In this document: in pieces, positions 52,535 through 64,000 of the stretch | How the letters are laid out: each line of letters opens with the position of its first letter | How positions within the stretch are numbered: position 1 is the first letter of the stretch | From: Trametes villosa | Lineage: Eukaryota > Basidiomycota > Agaricomycetes > Polyporales > Polyporaceae | Assembly: GCA_002964805.2 (NCBI GenBank) | Contig: PUDQ02000017.1 | Coordinates: 496,001-560,000 of the forward strand | DNA: 64,000 nucleotides | Direction of reading: 5' to 3' | The notes under the pieces: model-generated | What the model saw: only the letters and a program-made list of their open reading frames with translations | Told to the model about the DNA's origin: nothing | Database searches by the model: none | Translations under genes and position numbers: made by a program

Positions 52535-55500
52535 CCGCTCTTCTCCTTCCGCGCCTTTTTGTGCTTTACCCGCTTCGCGGGCGCAGCAGTGCCCTCCTCG
52601 TCCGCAGCCACCTCGTCCGCCTTCCGCTTCGCCGCTTTGTCTTTGCCCGATGCTTTCGCACCCGCTGTACCGCTTTCTTGTAGTAGCTGAACGACTTGCT
52701 TGCACATCGCCTGCAGCCCGACGGCGGACTTGAAGCGATCGCTGGAGGCGAGCTCCGATGAGAGGTCTGACCACCTCGAAGGCTCCCAGATCGACGCGGC
52801 TTCCTCGACGCTGGATGTGAATCGCTTCGTCTGCCGCACGGAAGTGAGAGCCAGCTTGAGGATCTCCTTGGCATGCGCAGGCGTGAGCGACGAATCGCCG
52901 GTGCACGCAGTAGAGAGCGTGTCGAGGATGGCTTGGCGCAACTTGGGCATGAACGCCAGAATCTCCGGCTTACGGTCACCCTGTCTCGGGTGTAAGTAAC
53001 ATCCGGAAAAACGGTATTAAGGGCACTTACTAGGGCCTGCAGCTGGTTCACGAGCGTGTTGACGAAGTGGAAGGCTTGTGCTTGACGGAAGCCGTTGAGA
53101 GCAGTTCCGGGTGCCTTGACGAGGTCGTCCCGGATGCTCCATGCTGCTTGAGGATACCGCTTCACGAAGTCGCCAACAAACGGCGGATTGAGGCGCGAGG
53201 CCTTACGCGACACGAAGTCCGCCAACGACTCCCGGTAGGCCTTCAGGACAGGTTCGGAGGTGCCGTGGTGCAAGAGAACCCTGGAGAGGTAGATGCTGGC
53301 CTGGTTCAAGGTACTCAGGACATCGGGCGTCGACGCCTTCCTTGCGAGAGTGTGCAGTTCCTCCAGCGCCTTCGCGGCGTCCTCCGTCGGTACCGAAGTG
53401 GGAACCTCCTTGGATTTGCCGATCCGGTTTCGCAGGATACCCGTCGCCTTGTCCGCAAGCTGCTTCTCGTCGGGGCCCGTCGCCACGATCAGCTCAACCA
53501 AGGGGAGGATGAGGCGCACGATCAGCGGGCTCGTCGGCTGCTTTTTGACGAAGATATCAAGCAGGTCGAGCACGCGATTCTTGAAGTGCGTAGCCTCGCG
53601 CTGAGCGTCGGTATCTGGGAAGGGAGCGTGAGCGCGTTCCCAACAAACAGGCTCTCGAGTCTGGACTCCTACCTTTTCGGTTGCCCTTCTCGCCGGCGCG
53701 TGCCCTGAAGGCCGCGGCCAACTGCTCGTCAATGGCAAGCATCTGGTCGTCGTCCATCAGATCCTCCTCCGATTCGTCGTCGGAGTCGCCTGTCGCCGCT
53801 GAGATCCCGTTGACACGAAGCGCTTCCTCGATCTTGCGGCGGAGCTCGAGATTGGCCTCTTCGTCGCCTTCCTCGTCCTCATCGTCGTCTTCCTTGCCGT
53901 CGGACGATGACGACGACTCATCGTCATCCTCCACGTCGTCTTCCTGCTCCTCCTCGTCCATCTCGATATCCTCGTCGTCGTCCGCCATAAGCTCCTCGGG
54001 GTCGCGCCGCTCCAATTGCTACACCGAGATTCGCCGAGAAAGATAAGCGGCGTATTCAACGGACACAACGGCGGGACGCTCACGGTGAGAATGAGATCAA
54101 TCGTGCTCTCCTGCACTGCGCCCGATAGCAGCGCGAAGACCTGATTGGCCACCGCGCGCATGTACGCGGTGCCCTTCTCGAGGAAGCCAATGACCGCGTC
54201 GACCAGCACGTCTATCGGCGCCGGAAGCTCCTTCTCCTTGCCCTTGTCTTCGCCCATTGACTTGCGCGACTTCTTGCCCTTCTTGGCCTCGGCGGGGAAC
54301 ATGCGCGAGGCGCCGTCGATGCATGCCTGTGCGACTATCACATGAGAAGGCGAGGACGGTGTGAGCGGGCGAGGCACGAACCTCGAGGGCGTCTGTATCC
54401 GCGTCATCCTCGTCCACGCAGTACTGATGGAGGAGCGTCGATGAGAGCAACAGCTCGATGCCCCTTGCGGCCTCGCGCTGATCCTCGGGTGCCTGTCGCA
54501 ACAATCTTCAAGATGCAGCCCAACACAGCGGAGAGGTTGGCAACTTACCTCCTTGAGACGTGCCAGAACTTGGTGCGCCTTCTGACGCAGCTCTGCCTCC
54601 TCCTCATCGATCTCCGACAGCGGGCGGGCGTGCTTGGTGTCCTTCTCAAGCGCCTGGATCGTGGAGAGCACTCTCGAAACCCAGAACCTTCCGTCAGATG
54701 CCACGCCTGCGACCTTGGCCGCCTTGCTGTCGTCTGTTCGTGGCCTCAGCACGACACGGCCCAGGATAGAGCAAGCACACGCACCCTTCACGAGCGTCGT
54801 CTGCACCGTCAGCTCCGCCAAACATCCAAGCAGGCGGTCGCGGCAGTTCTTCCGCAATTCCTCCGAGAACGCAGGGGCGGGAACGCTGCGCAGCTAAGGG
54901 GGACGCACGCAGCGGGGTCAGTCACGTCCGCGATTCCAGGGAGAAGCACGCGCGCGTGCATGAAGGGGCGCTTACGGCAAGAATAGCGCTCTTCTCCGAT
55001 TTCTTGGAGACGATGAAGAGGCCATGCACGGCCAGCCAATCGAGGATCGTTTGGATCCACGCGTCGCTCTTGGGGATCGCCCCGTTGCGGATGAGCGCGG
55101 CCAGCTGCTCGATAACCCATGCGCGGCGCGTGTTGAGAGCCTGGACGTCCGCCCTGAACCAAAAGCGGGCGATCAGCGGCGGCGGGAGAGGCGCATGAGA
55201 ACAGAAGGCTCCTACGTCTCGGAAGAGGGCTCATCGTCGACTTGTTTGAGCAGGTAATCGATGTAACTCTGAATCCCCTCCTCGTCCATTGACGTAAGGA
55301 TAGACTCAACCGTCTTCGTCTTCGTCAGCTTGTCGAACTGCCGGCTGCCGTTGACCCCAGTGAGCTGCAGGATCAGCGAGAATCCGTTGCGGGGGTTCCC
55401 CTTGACCACGTTCTGGATCTCTGCTGCCTGCACGGTCAAAGTTAGACTTTGCATGAGGCCGCCGCGCAGCCGCGGAGAAGACGTGGCCTGGGACGTACCA

Positions 55501-56860
55501 CCTGTCTGGCCGCCTTGTGCAGATATCGGTCACTGTTCGACAGGTGATTGATCCATGACCGCATGAAGTTCTTCGTGAACAGCATGGGCATATCGTCTGC
55601 GGTCACCCGCGGAAGCGCCCTCTGGAACACCTGGAAGCCCCAGTATTTCCGCTCGGGCGAAGACGTCGAAGCGAACAGGGACTCTGCGGAACAGCACGTT
55701 TAGCGTTAGCCTTACCGGGAGCGAACGCTCGGCAGCGGAAAAGCCACAAACCGTCAACGACGATCCGGAAAAACTCTGGGAAGGAGCCTTTGCTAACGCG
55801 CGAGCTATCTCCCTGCGCCAACAGCTGGTCAAGCAGCGCGTCCCATACGAAGTGGAGCTGCGGCTTCCACGAGCCCGACTTCGGTACATCGGTCTCCTGG
55901 TCTTCGTCCGCGTCGGATTCCTGGCAGAACGCGCGGAGTAAGCTGGGTGTGCGAGAATACGCCATTTTGACTAGTGCCAAGGTACAGCACCTTCAATATC
56001 CGCGCGAGCGTGGAGAGATTCCCCGTGGCGAGCAGATCAGGGTTCTTGAAGGTCGGCGCCAGCAGCTTCTTCCAGTCGCGCGAAGGGTAGGCGGCCTGCA
56101 GTTTAAGCGTGAGCGCGACCTTTTCGGGGGTCCACGCCTTGGTGTCCGAGTATATCGCGGAGATCGTCGCGTCTACCGCATCGTCCTTCCAGGAGACCTC
56201 AGACGCGGCCAGAGCATCCGCCGCGAGACCGATGGACCACCAGGCGCTCTCGCGCAGCCAAGACTTCTTCTCCCCGAGTGCGAGTAGTTCGGTGATAACC
56301 TCGGTATAGCTCTCCAGGTCCGAAGCAGCGGTTGACGAGGAGGGTAGCGTCGATTGGCGTAGGAGAAGACCAGACTGGATGACAGCAGTAAGACCGAAGA
56401 GACGGGCGAAGTAGACGTCGCGTTCTTCCTGGCCGGTCATGGAGCCCTGGGTTTTTGACGAGTCCAAGACGAGCTGAACGATCTGTGCGCATGTCACAGT
56501 ATCTATCCTGGACAAGAGCTAGAGGCGTAGCGTCAGTAAAACGAGCGGGTCTGCAAACATGTCCGCACATACCTCCGTCAAGGCGACCGCGAAACCCAGC
56601 CGACTGCTCTCCCTCGGACTAGCCAAGCCGCGTATGAGACGACGTATTGAGTACGAGACGTCCTGCGCGTTCAGGGCGTTTAGACCGTCCGACTTCGGCT
56701 CCTTGCCATCCTCTTCGTCTTCTGATGTCTCCGGCGAGTCCTTGGGCACGAACTGGGACTGGAAGTGCTCGAGGGCAGCGACGAGCTTCACGGAAGCGTC
56801 TAGCCGTTCTTTCTTCTTCGCCGAAGAGAGATGCCAGAAGAGCGGAAGAGTTGTGGACAT
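52531..56860 (-). CDS. POL5: Nucleolar POL5 / MYBBP1A (DNA polymerase phi) family protein
   Basis: Nucleolar HEAT-repeat-like protein needed for rRNA synthesis in yeast; despite its name not a typical polymerase. Roughly 1200 residues over many exons. Start MSTTLPLFWHLSSAKKKERL; conserved N-terminal part YSIRRLIRGLASPRESSRLG, FAVALTEV and QEERDVYFARLFGL. The middle carries the family acidic block (EDIEMDEEEQEDDVEDDDES) followed by MDDDQMLAIDEQLAAAFRAR. The C-terminus is Lys-rich ([15 protein letters not shown]), a nucleolar signal type. The final TAA is complementary to the region of the MSH3 stop, so the genes overlap by 4 nt. Confidence 0.88.
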
Positions 56861-59800
56861 GCCGGTAGACGACGAGCTCTGGGTGGCGGACGGTGCAGCC
56901 GCGAGTTGGATGAAGTGCCAAAAAATCTAGAAGCGCCCAAGCCGTGATCGAGAGATTGGATAGACGCCGGCAGGGCTAATCTTATCTACTCCGACGAAAG
57001 GACCTGCCGTTCGACCATATCAGCCAAAAACGCCCGCCTGTAGAGGAGACTCGGTGAGGTCAAGCGAGCGATGTAAGGGAAGAGGGGAGAAAGATGACAT
57101 AGAGAAACATGTCATTGTGACCGCTTTATGTAGGACTTGGGAAGGAAGCAAGTGCGGAGTTCGTATATTGACACCTCTTGAACGTCCCAGAAAGGTTATC
57201 AAGCTGCTGGATTTGGAGGCGTAGTGAGTCTGTTCTGAACTATTCACGGTCCTGCGAGATGCTCTGCATGCATGTGGGTCAGGCAACGACAAATAGAACT
57301 ATATATTTCCTTAGGAGTGCAGAAGAGCTTGGAAACGATCGTGAGTACTAGTATGGCTACCTAGCCTGTGACGGGCGCCAACACCCTGAGTCTGAGTGGC
57401 GGTTTTGCTACAACGACTTGGCCATGACCCCAATCGGCTTCGAGTTCAGCCCTCTATGTATCGGCGGAGATTGGGCGTGGAAGGCACTCGGAATATACTC
57501 AGGCTGCATCCAAAGGCTTTCCGATACCCATGCATTCACATGCCTCTCTACGTCGAATATCACAAGCTCGTTCGAATTGTCCTGCGACATCGCACGAACT
57601 TCGATATACCCGCCCCATTCATGTTGACGGCGCTGCCCCAGTGCCCACGCTTGCCTCAGGGCTCGTATGAGCGCGGCAAGTCGTGCCCAACGCGAGTGCT
57701 CTCCAGATTGATGCAGCGCAACGAATCGAGATGCACCTGTAGCAGTCTCCGCCGGCAAAGTCAAATCAGTACCCCTGGGACAATAACGAACACTTCCCAA
57801 CCGCAAATGGCCAAGACTCAAACACGCACTGATCGAAAACCCAGTTCAATTCGCGCCAGGCCAGGGCAACTCCCGCGGGGAGCGATCGCGCGCGCGAGCG
57901 ACACCCTCCACAGCTGCGGGCCAGGTACATGACGCAACCGCGAAGGCGACAGCGCGGCCCAGGCCAGCCAGTGCGCACGAAAGGAAGGCTCGCGAAGCGG
58001 TGGGGGCGACCAATGCGGGCAGCGCGCATCATTCGAAGCCGCGCCGTCTCCGCTGCCGCGACGAAGGACGCGTCCACGGTGGAGATGATTGCGCGCGGGA
58101 GACATCGGGGCCTGGCGATAAGCTGCTGCGTGGGCGAGGACTGTATTGAGTGCGACGTCGCGGTGTTGGGACCTCGCCAGCCCTCATGGAATCCGGGGAA
58201 GAGCAGCGCCGTGTGGGGGGGTACGGGGGTGCCGGCCGCGAGCACTAGTGCAACTGGGCAGGTACCGCAATTATCGACGGCTCTCGAGGGCGGTGACGTC
58301 GACCGCTCGAATGTCGCGTGCGCCGTGCGAGTTGGATATCGTCGATCTGCACGTTGTGTCGTCATCGAGCACCGCACTGGGCCCGCAGAGTCCGGCGAAT
58401 TACCGTGGTTCGTTCTGCAGGGGAATTCATATGCGTCTGCACCGCTTTCGCGCACCTTCTCCGCGAGTGTGATTCCGGCCGCTGCGCGAGTTGTGCAGCC
58501 CGACGGGACGGCGGGATTCCGTTCTGCGCGATAGGGCCTCCTGAAGGCACGCTAAGTCGTGGAGCGAGCGCGAGTGATCTGCGTGTTGTGGGCGTAGCGC
58601 GGTCCATCTGACCGTCGACGACGTTGCGATCAACGATGGAGGCTAGGGGCGAATAGCGCCGATTGAGGGTGTCTCCACAGCTAACTCTGAACAGGCTGAA
58701 GGACGTACCAGCGCTAATGTTGATGCATGATGCGCCCGTCTACCCATCTCTCGCCCCATTTCTTGTCGAGGATGCGTCCCCCCGGATGCAGTGGAAGAAG
58801 AGTGGGGCGGCAGTCGCCTTGCGAGCATCGGCGCCCGCGGCATCATCCGCGGCAAACTTGGAGGCGGCGGGCGCGCCGACAGGCGCGGCAATTCATCCAG
58901 AGGCCGCCCGCTCGTGCACGTTTGGGGCGCAAGTGCAGAGCGGCGCAGCGATGCATTGAAGGGTGCGGAAAGACGTCCGGGGTGCGACTGACGTTGCGAG
59001 GACCGGCCTTCAGACAGGGTGTGGCCAAGCGGCGTCCGCGCTCGGAGCGACCGGAGCGGGCTGGTGATGCACGGAAAGCCGACGTCCATACGCTCAGAGC
59101 CCGGTGCGAACGTACACGGACAACGTGACGGCGCCCCGGAGTGGACGGGCCTTCGCCGCGTTAGAAGGATCGTACGATGCAAGTCGCCGAGGGCGTAAGA
59201 CAGCTCTTCGGTGTGGTAGCGGGCGCGCACGTCTCGCCGCGCAAAGACAAGCGGGACACATTCTCTCATGCGTTCGGCCCTTTGGGCCGGTCGCTTTTAC
59301 GAAAACGCAGCGTGGCGGGGGCACATGACGCGGATGCGGCTGTCCTCGGTCTGTCGTGGCTGCCGCTTCGAGGCTACCTTCAAACTTCTCCGCGCTCGGA
59401 ACAACGCCCGAGGGAGACAACGTGGGTATGCGCTACTGCTGCGTTGCTATTCACCGTCGGGTTGCCCCACGTCTTCGTGCGGGGTACGTGTAGATAATTA
59501 CTCAATCGTGCGACCGGATCCTAGGCCGGTCTGTTCGCCATGCGGCGAATGACTGCCATTAGTAGCTAATGATGGGAGGCAGGTCCTCAGGATGCGGATA
59601 GGCTGATGCCATTGTGCAGGACACTGTGCAGCCTCGGGTATGCGGGCGGCGCAGAGATAGTATGCACGCACTTGCCGAGGGTAGGATTTCAGCTTTCATT
59701 GTTCGAGCACGTTTACAGGGTACAGGACTTAATTTAGCCCATTCCGCGCCGCATGGTCACTGAGCGATGAGTACAATACACATTCTGTTAATGCATGAGT

Positions 59801-61132
59801 TCATACGCAACTTTTCTCCCAATGCACCGAGGACTCGGTACCAAATTGGGCGCTCGCGCTGTAGAAGCGGCCTGTTGACGCATTTACTCTCATTGTGTAC
59901 CTGGTTGCGACCTTGTGTATGTCTACAGTATCGGCATGTGAGCGAGGGCATAATCTCGCTGAGGGACACAGAAAACATACCTGAAGGCCTGCGTTTGTAC
60001 GATGGCTGGGAATTACCCCGCGCTGTCGTGTGCCAAGACAATCGCATTAGGTATTCGCTATGCCTCGCACGTCTCTGCGCCATCCAAAGAAGCAAGGTAT
60101 ATTGGGAAATGAACGCCAATCGCGTCGTTTCCCCGCACTGGGGGCGTTGGCCATTACTCAACGGCACGCCCGGATCCTGAGGCAGTCGGACAGTCGGCGC
60201 GGCGAGCAAGCGTCATGATGAAGAGCGCATGCATGTAAGAGAAGTACTGATGGTTACGGCGAGTTGATAGCGATCGGTTTCGTGTCTCTCCTTTGCGGGA
60301 CTCGGACGCTGATGAGTCGAGCCGCCTGGAGAAATTTGGTGGGACACGAAGAACAGTGGGCTGGATCACGAGGGAGGGGGACTGCGCGCAGACGACCACA
60401 CTCACGCTGGTTGCGCCCTTTCCCCGCACTGTCAGAGCTCCGTGTGCCGTAAGTGCGCGCGGACGCTGAACGAATCTCATTTTGGCGCGGCAAGACAATC
60501 CGGGGAAGGCACGGCAGGCGAGAACCGACAGGCAGCGGCGTTCCAGCGCCTTCGATGCGTGCGGTCGGGTTCGGCGAAAATTGAGACGAGAGCCCGAAGA
60601 GATGGGCATCGAATGGGGGAGAACGTTGGGAGAACATGAAGACAGCAGAAGACACGAGCTATGATTGGGGGAGAAAGCAGGCGTTGTGGAGCGGTTCGGG
60701 GGGATCGCGATTCGGGCAATCGTAGATTTGGACTGAGCCGAAATTGGCGCGTGGCGGGGGAGGAACCGGGCGCCTAGGCGGGGCCGTGGTGGCGGGTCGG
60801 GGAGGCCATAAGGGGAGGGAGGATAAACAGGTGACCGAACGGATCCCGATCGTAAACATGGACACCGTGGTTTTCCCGGACCTCTCTTCCGTCCGCAGGC
60901 TCGGGGCACGAGCCACATCCCTCGAGCCTTTAGCCAGGGCGGACGCTCGCCTATCCTCCGCTTTTCTTTTATCCTCCCCTCATACCCACCCGACTATAAG
61001 TACACCTGCCCACCTCCCTAGTCTCCCATCTCCACTCGTCCTCGTCCTCACAACCGCTCTCGAGCATCCTCCCAGTGCATCTCGCGCCTCGCCACCGCAC
61101 ACACCCTCAACCGCACAACTCGCCTAGCCACC
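56861..61132. other. Long gene-poor region
   Basis: 4.3 kb. No frame shows family motifs. The best open frame is 57408-57821 on the minus strand (137 residues, ending SPPIHRGLNSKPIGVMAKSL), not convincing as a gene. 60700-61130 is the promoter of the next gene: pyrimidine-rich with a TATA box at 60995. Confidence 0.4.
60995..61000 (+). promoter_or_regulatory. TATA box of the small protein gene at 61133
   Basis: TATAAG in CGACTATAAGTACACC, 133 nt before the ATG, followed by a long C/T-rich leader as in highly expressed fungal genes. Confidence 0.5.
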
Positions 61133-61522
61133 ATGTCCAACTCCGTGCTCGCGTCCTTCGACCCCCTCGCGACCCACCCCTTCACCAACAACTCCGGCGT
61201 GCTCCCCAAGCCTGCCGCCCCCTCCCAATACCCCCACCACTCGCCATCCAAGGCGTCTCCCGCGCCGCAGGGGCCCATCATCCTCACCACCACCCCCGTC
61301 CACGCGCCACAGCCGAAGCGGGCCGCCCCCAAGTCGAGCTCTTCAGGGCACAAGCCCATCTTCGTCCCCTTCCGCCCAGAGCGCTCCTCGCCTGAGCTTG
61401 AGGACATCCTCCTCAAGAAGAAGTTCGTCGACGCCTTCCACGGCAAGGGCACATGGGGCATCGACCAGGTCCCTCTCCCCTCCGCGGTCCCGTCCTCGGG
61501 AAAGCAGGGCAAGGTCCAGTGA
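61133..61522 (+). CDS. Small protein of unknown function, intronless
   Basis: 129 residues in one exon. MSNSVLASFDPLATHPFTNN, a Pro/Ser-rich linker, then a more ordered-looking end: HKPIFVPFRPERSSPELEDI, LLKKKFVDAFHGKGTWGID. The ATG context CCACCATGT is good and codon use is strongly biased to C-ending codons, which suggests a real and well-expressed gene. No signal peptide or membrane segment. I do not recognise the family. Confidence 0.68.
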   Translation: MSNSVLASFDPLATHPFTNNSGVLPKPAAPSQYPHHSPSKASPAPQGPIILTTTPVHAPQPKRAAPKSSSSGHKPIFVPFRPERSSPELEDILLKKKFVDAFHGKGTWGIDQVPLPSAVPSSGKQGKVQ

Positions 61523-61945
61523 TGTAATCACCCACCATACCCCATGTGATGTCCTATACCCACTGTGAGTCGCGCTTCCTCTCTCCCGCTCTCCATCCCT
61601 CTCCGCCTTCGCTCGCGCCTTTCCTCTTTCCGCATGCTCAATCCGGCCCGCGCAGATCATCCCACCACCATCTATCACGAAGTCACGAATATGCACCGGC
61701 CTCACGATTCATTCCCACTACCGTACCCTCAGGTCTACTCGAAGCAAAACATGCCGAGCTGCATTGTATCATAGGGGGGTTCTGTAAATAGCGCATAGGG
61801 TAATGGGCCATCGTGGGCGCTGCTAGGACCGGGCGTATCTTTCACACTGTCGCGTATCGCTGCATCTTGCATCTTGCTCTCTACCTACGTTCTGCACCAT
61901 CCGCATCCGGCTCATTCACCTGTTTTCTTCCCCATCGCAATCATA
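61523..61945. other. Intergenic region
   Basis: 423 nt between two plus-strand genes; pyrimidine-rich before the NTAQ1 start. No gene recognised. Confidence 0.4.
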
Positions 61946-63415
61946 ATGTCTACTACTGCTCTCTCCTCAGCTGGTGTGACTCCGGGTCTGGACGCGTCTC
62001 CGCCACCACTCCCGCCCGACAGTGTCTACACCTCCTGCTACTGTGAAGAGAACATCTATCTGCTCGCGCAGGCGTTCACTCAGCTGTCGGACGCGCACTC
62101 CACGGACGGCCGTGGGCCCCCTTGGCCGTGGCAACTCTACGTCGTATTCATCTCCAACGGCGGTAAAACGGTCCGCGATTCTATTGATTCAATTATCTTC
62201 TCTCCGCCGCATTCTAAAGTGGCTAAAAGGGGGCTTCTCGAGCCACCGACCACCAGTGCGGCGGCGACGCTCATCGGACATTGGCTCACTCCTCCACCGT
62301 CTAGGTCGCTCTCTGGAGCCAGAAGGCACGCGACGGTGTCATAATCTGGGACTACCACGTCGTGCTTGTCCTCGTTCCCCGCGCCCCGCACGACCCCGGG
62401 GAGCAGTCTGATGGCGCCCCCACGCCAGGGCGGCCGACGCGCCAGGCATGGGTCTACGACTTTGACACGACACTCCCTGTGCCCTGTCCGTGGATAGGTG
62501 CGCGTTCACCCTTCCCGCCCTGATCGCGCGGGCTTTTGCTGAGCGCGCGCATGTGCACACGATCGCGCTCCTGATGCCGCGTCCATCTGCTGCGCGTATG
62601 TGGGCGCGCAGAGTACGTTGCGGGGACGATCCCCTACGCGCTGGACAGCGCGCTCGCGCGCGGCATCGACGAGAGGTTCCATAGGTGCGTCCATGGCTCC
62701 TACAACTCCGCTGGCAGGCAACTCATCAGATCGCCCTCCTTCCCCCTCGCACGGTGCGATCTCGCGTGCGCGGGCCTTAGTCTGTTCAGGGTCGTGCCCG
62801 CGGACGTATATCTTGATCACTTCGCCTCCGACCGGTCGCACATGGTCAGCAGACGTCCGCTGCCCGTGCTTTGCCCTCCGCCGTCGCGCTGACCGGATGC
62901 CTATCGCGTCCAACACCCCGCCCAAACGTGCGCGCGTGCCTGCTTTGCGTTAGATCGCCCCCGCGCAAGCGACGATGGCCGTGGAGGCGCAGCGCGCGCC
63001 TGGGGACGGCGGGGATCGCAGGGAAACTGGCGGTGCGTCCTCGCGCCTCTGCGTGCTTCGCGTGTGCTTCTGCCCCCGCTCACGCATCGTTGTGGGGCAC
63101 GTAGAAGTCCTGGAAGCAAGAGAAGAGGGCCCGAGATACTCCAGCCCCCCTCCGCCGTACCCGCCGCTTCGGGGCGCGAAGGCGCGCGCGATGGGGATCG
63201 CGCACAACCTGATGGCTTCGTTCGTGGCGATGGGCCTGGACATGAAGCCGGGAGAGGAGCTGGCCGAGGGCCTCGCCGCGCGGCGCGGAGGCGAAGGAGA
63301 AGGCGAGGGCGAAGCTGCAGGGTCCACGGGAGATGAGTCTATCCGGCATGGACAGGTGATGGACGCGGGCGGCTTCGTGCGCTGGTTGGCTGGGAGCGCG
63401 AAGCTTGCGGCGTGA
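61946..63415 (+). CDS. Protein N-terminal glutamine amidohydrolase NTAQ1 (WDYHV)
   Basis: Converts N-terminal Gln to Glu, the first step of the Arg/N-degron branch. Exons 61946-62170, 62305-62497, 62612-62684, 62781-62844, 62954-63032 and 63105-63415 give 314 residues, longer than the human enzyme (about 205). The catalytic triad motifs are all present: Cys in [18 protein letters not shown], His in [15 protein letters not shown] (the WDYHV name motif) and Asp in [16 protein letters not shown]. Then [27 protein letters not shown] and the end [15 protein letters not shown]. Extra residues are an insert after WDYHVV, an insert between HM and PPPPYP, and a charged piece [12 protein letters not shown]. 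The last two exons are the least certain. Confidence 0.85.
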
Positions 63416-64000
63416 GGAGAGCGGGTGCATGTGCTCTGCGGGACGGGTGCGCGGGTCCGTGGCCTGAGAAGGGCTCGCTTGCGGTCTGTGCGCTCCGATG
63501 GGGGGCTGCGCGGGGATGTGTAAGCTGCGAGAGACATTCAACGAGGATTGGCCACACTTTTGAGGCCGCGTCCGTGGCGGCCTGCTGTACGTCCTACCAC
63601 GCTCTACGCCCGACGCTTGGCATAAGAGCAGGGCGCCGTACTTCTCACATGAATTCAGCATGCTTGAAGGAATGACGCGGCCACTACGCTATTCAGTATT
63701 GCGGGGGTTGTTCTGCACGGGCGAATAGCGAGTAAGCAGCCCTACAGTGCGGGTCTAAGCTTTAGCAGTGATCCACTTGAGCTTGACTAGTACCTGGACG
63801 TTCAAGGTAGGTAGCCATAAGATCCCAAGAAGGACACTGGTCCCTTAAGACCACTGCCAGTTTCTGGCCATGAACCACTCGGGTGTAGGTCCTCAGGCAG
63901 TATCATAACTTGGCGCTCAAGCGCAAGAACTCTACCAGAGTCACCGCTGACCTCCGCGGAAGATGGTGAGTGCGCACCAGCTTGAGGAGGCTCGCGCATA
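63416..64000. other. Window end without clear gene
   Basis: 585 nt. A minus-strand open frame 63802-63999 reaches the end region (LALERQVMILPEDLHPSGSW) but cannot be judged from this fragment. Confidence 0.35.

Noticed and set aside
57408..57821. 137-residue minus-strand open frame in the 57-61 kb region
   Set aside because: No recognisable domain, no splice context, plus-strand frames of equal length overlap; kept only as a remark in the intergenic entry.
1..64000. CRISPR array, bacterial operons or ribosome-binding sites
   Set aside because: The window is eukaryotic: genes carry spliceosomal introns. No regularly spaced short repeats with unique spacers were seen.

Overview
The window comes from a filamentous basidiomycete, most likely an Agaricomycete. 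The evidence is GC-rich DNA, genes cut by many short introns (mostly 50-65 nt) with GT-AG borders and CTRAY-type branch points, and typical families: a DUF6593 protein, a BTB/POZ protein, a fungal PhoD-like phosphatase, and small secreted Ser/Ala-rich proteins with a hydrophobic C-terminus. I joined exons by hand using frame, splice sites and known family motifs. Coordinates are gene spans from start codon to stop codon; exon borders are given where they were worked out.

Layout. 0.4-1.7 kb: linker histone H1 (-). 2.4-3.6 kb: the LYR-motif complex III assembly factor MZM1 (+), running directly into a GGQ release-factor-like (RSO55/MTRFR-type) reading frame that has no start codon of its own. 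3.8-5.9 kb: cyclase-associated protein CAP/Srv2 (+). 6.4-9.7 kb: PhoD-like phosphatase (+) with micro-exons. 10.0-12.0 kb: the SPRY COMPASS subunit ASH2/Bre2 (-). 12.6-13.5 kb: a ubiquitin-conjugating E2 (+). 14.4-14.9 kb: a MITE with an 8-bp target duplication. 15.1-20.2 kb: three tandem paralogous secreted, probably GPI-anchored proteins (+), with a fourth copy at 45.5-45.8 kb (-). 21.5-23.1 kb: ALKBH1 (-), divergent from LETM1 (+, 23.4-27.1 kb), whose first intron is 1.7 kb and filled with inverted-repeat elements. 29.1-30.4 kb: BTB protein (+). 31.0-33.3 kb: O-fucosyltransferase-like type II membrane protein (-). 33.3-38.1 kb: GC-rich and gene-poor. 38.1-39.0 kb: DUF6593 protein (+). 39.2-44.5 kb: a very large Ser/Pro-rich protein (-). 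46.7-47.9 kb: ATP12 (-), divergent from MSH3 (+, 48.1-52.5 kb), which meets POL5/MYBBP1A (-, 52.5-56.9 kb) with overlapping stop codons. 56.9-61.1 kb: no convincing gene. 61.1-61.5 kb: small conserved-looking protein (+). 61.9-63.4 kb: N-terminal glutamine amidase NTAQ1 (+).

Most genes are housekeeping and not organised as a pathway. Mitochondrial functions are frequent (MZM1, the GGQ protein, LETM1, ATP12, probably ALKBH1). Two pairs, ALKBH1/LETM1 and ATP12/MSH3, share short bidirectional promoters of about 0.2 kb. The most unusual features are the splice-site arrangement linking MZM1 to the GGQ frame, the chain of micro-exons (down to 5 nt) coding for the metal-site region of the PhoD protein, the nested elements in the LETM1 intron, the small secreted-protein family, and the 4-nt coding overlap of MSH3 and POL5.
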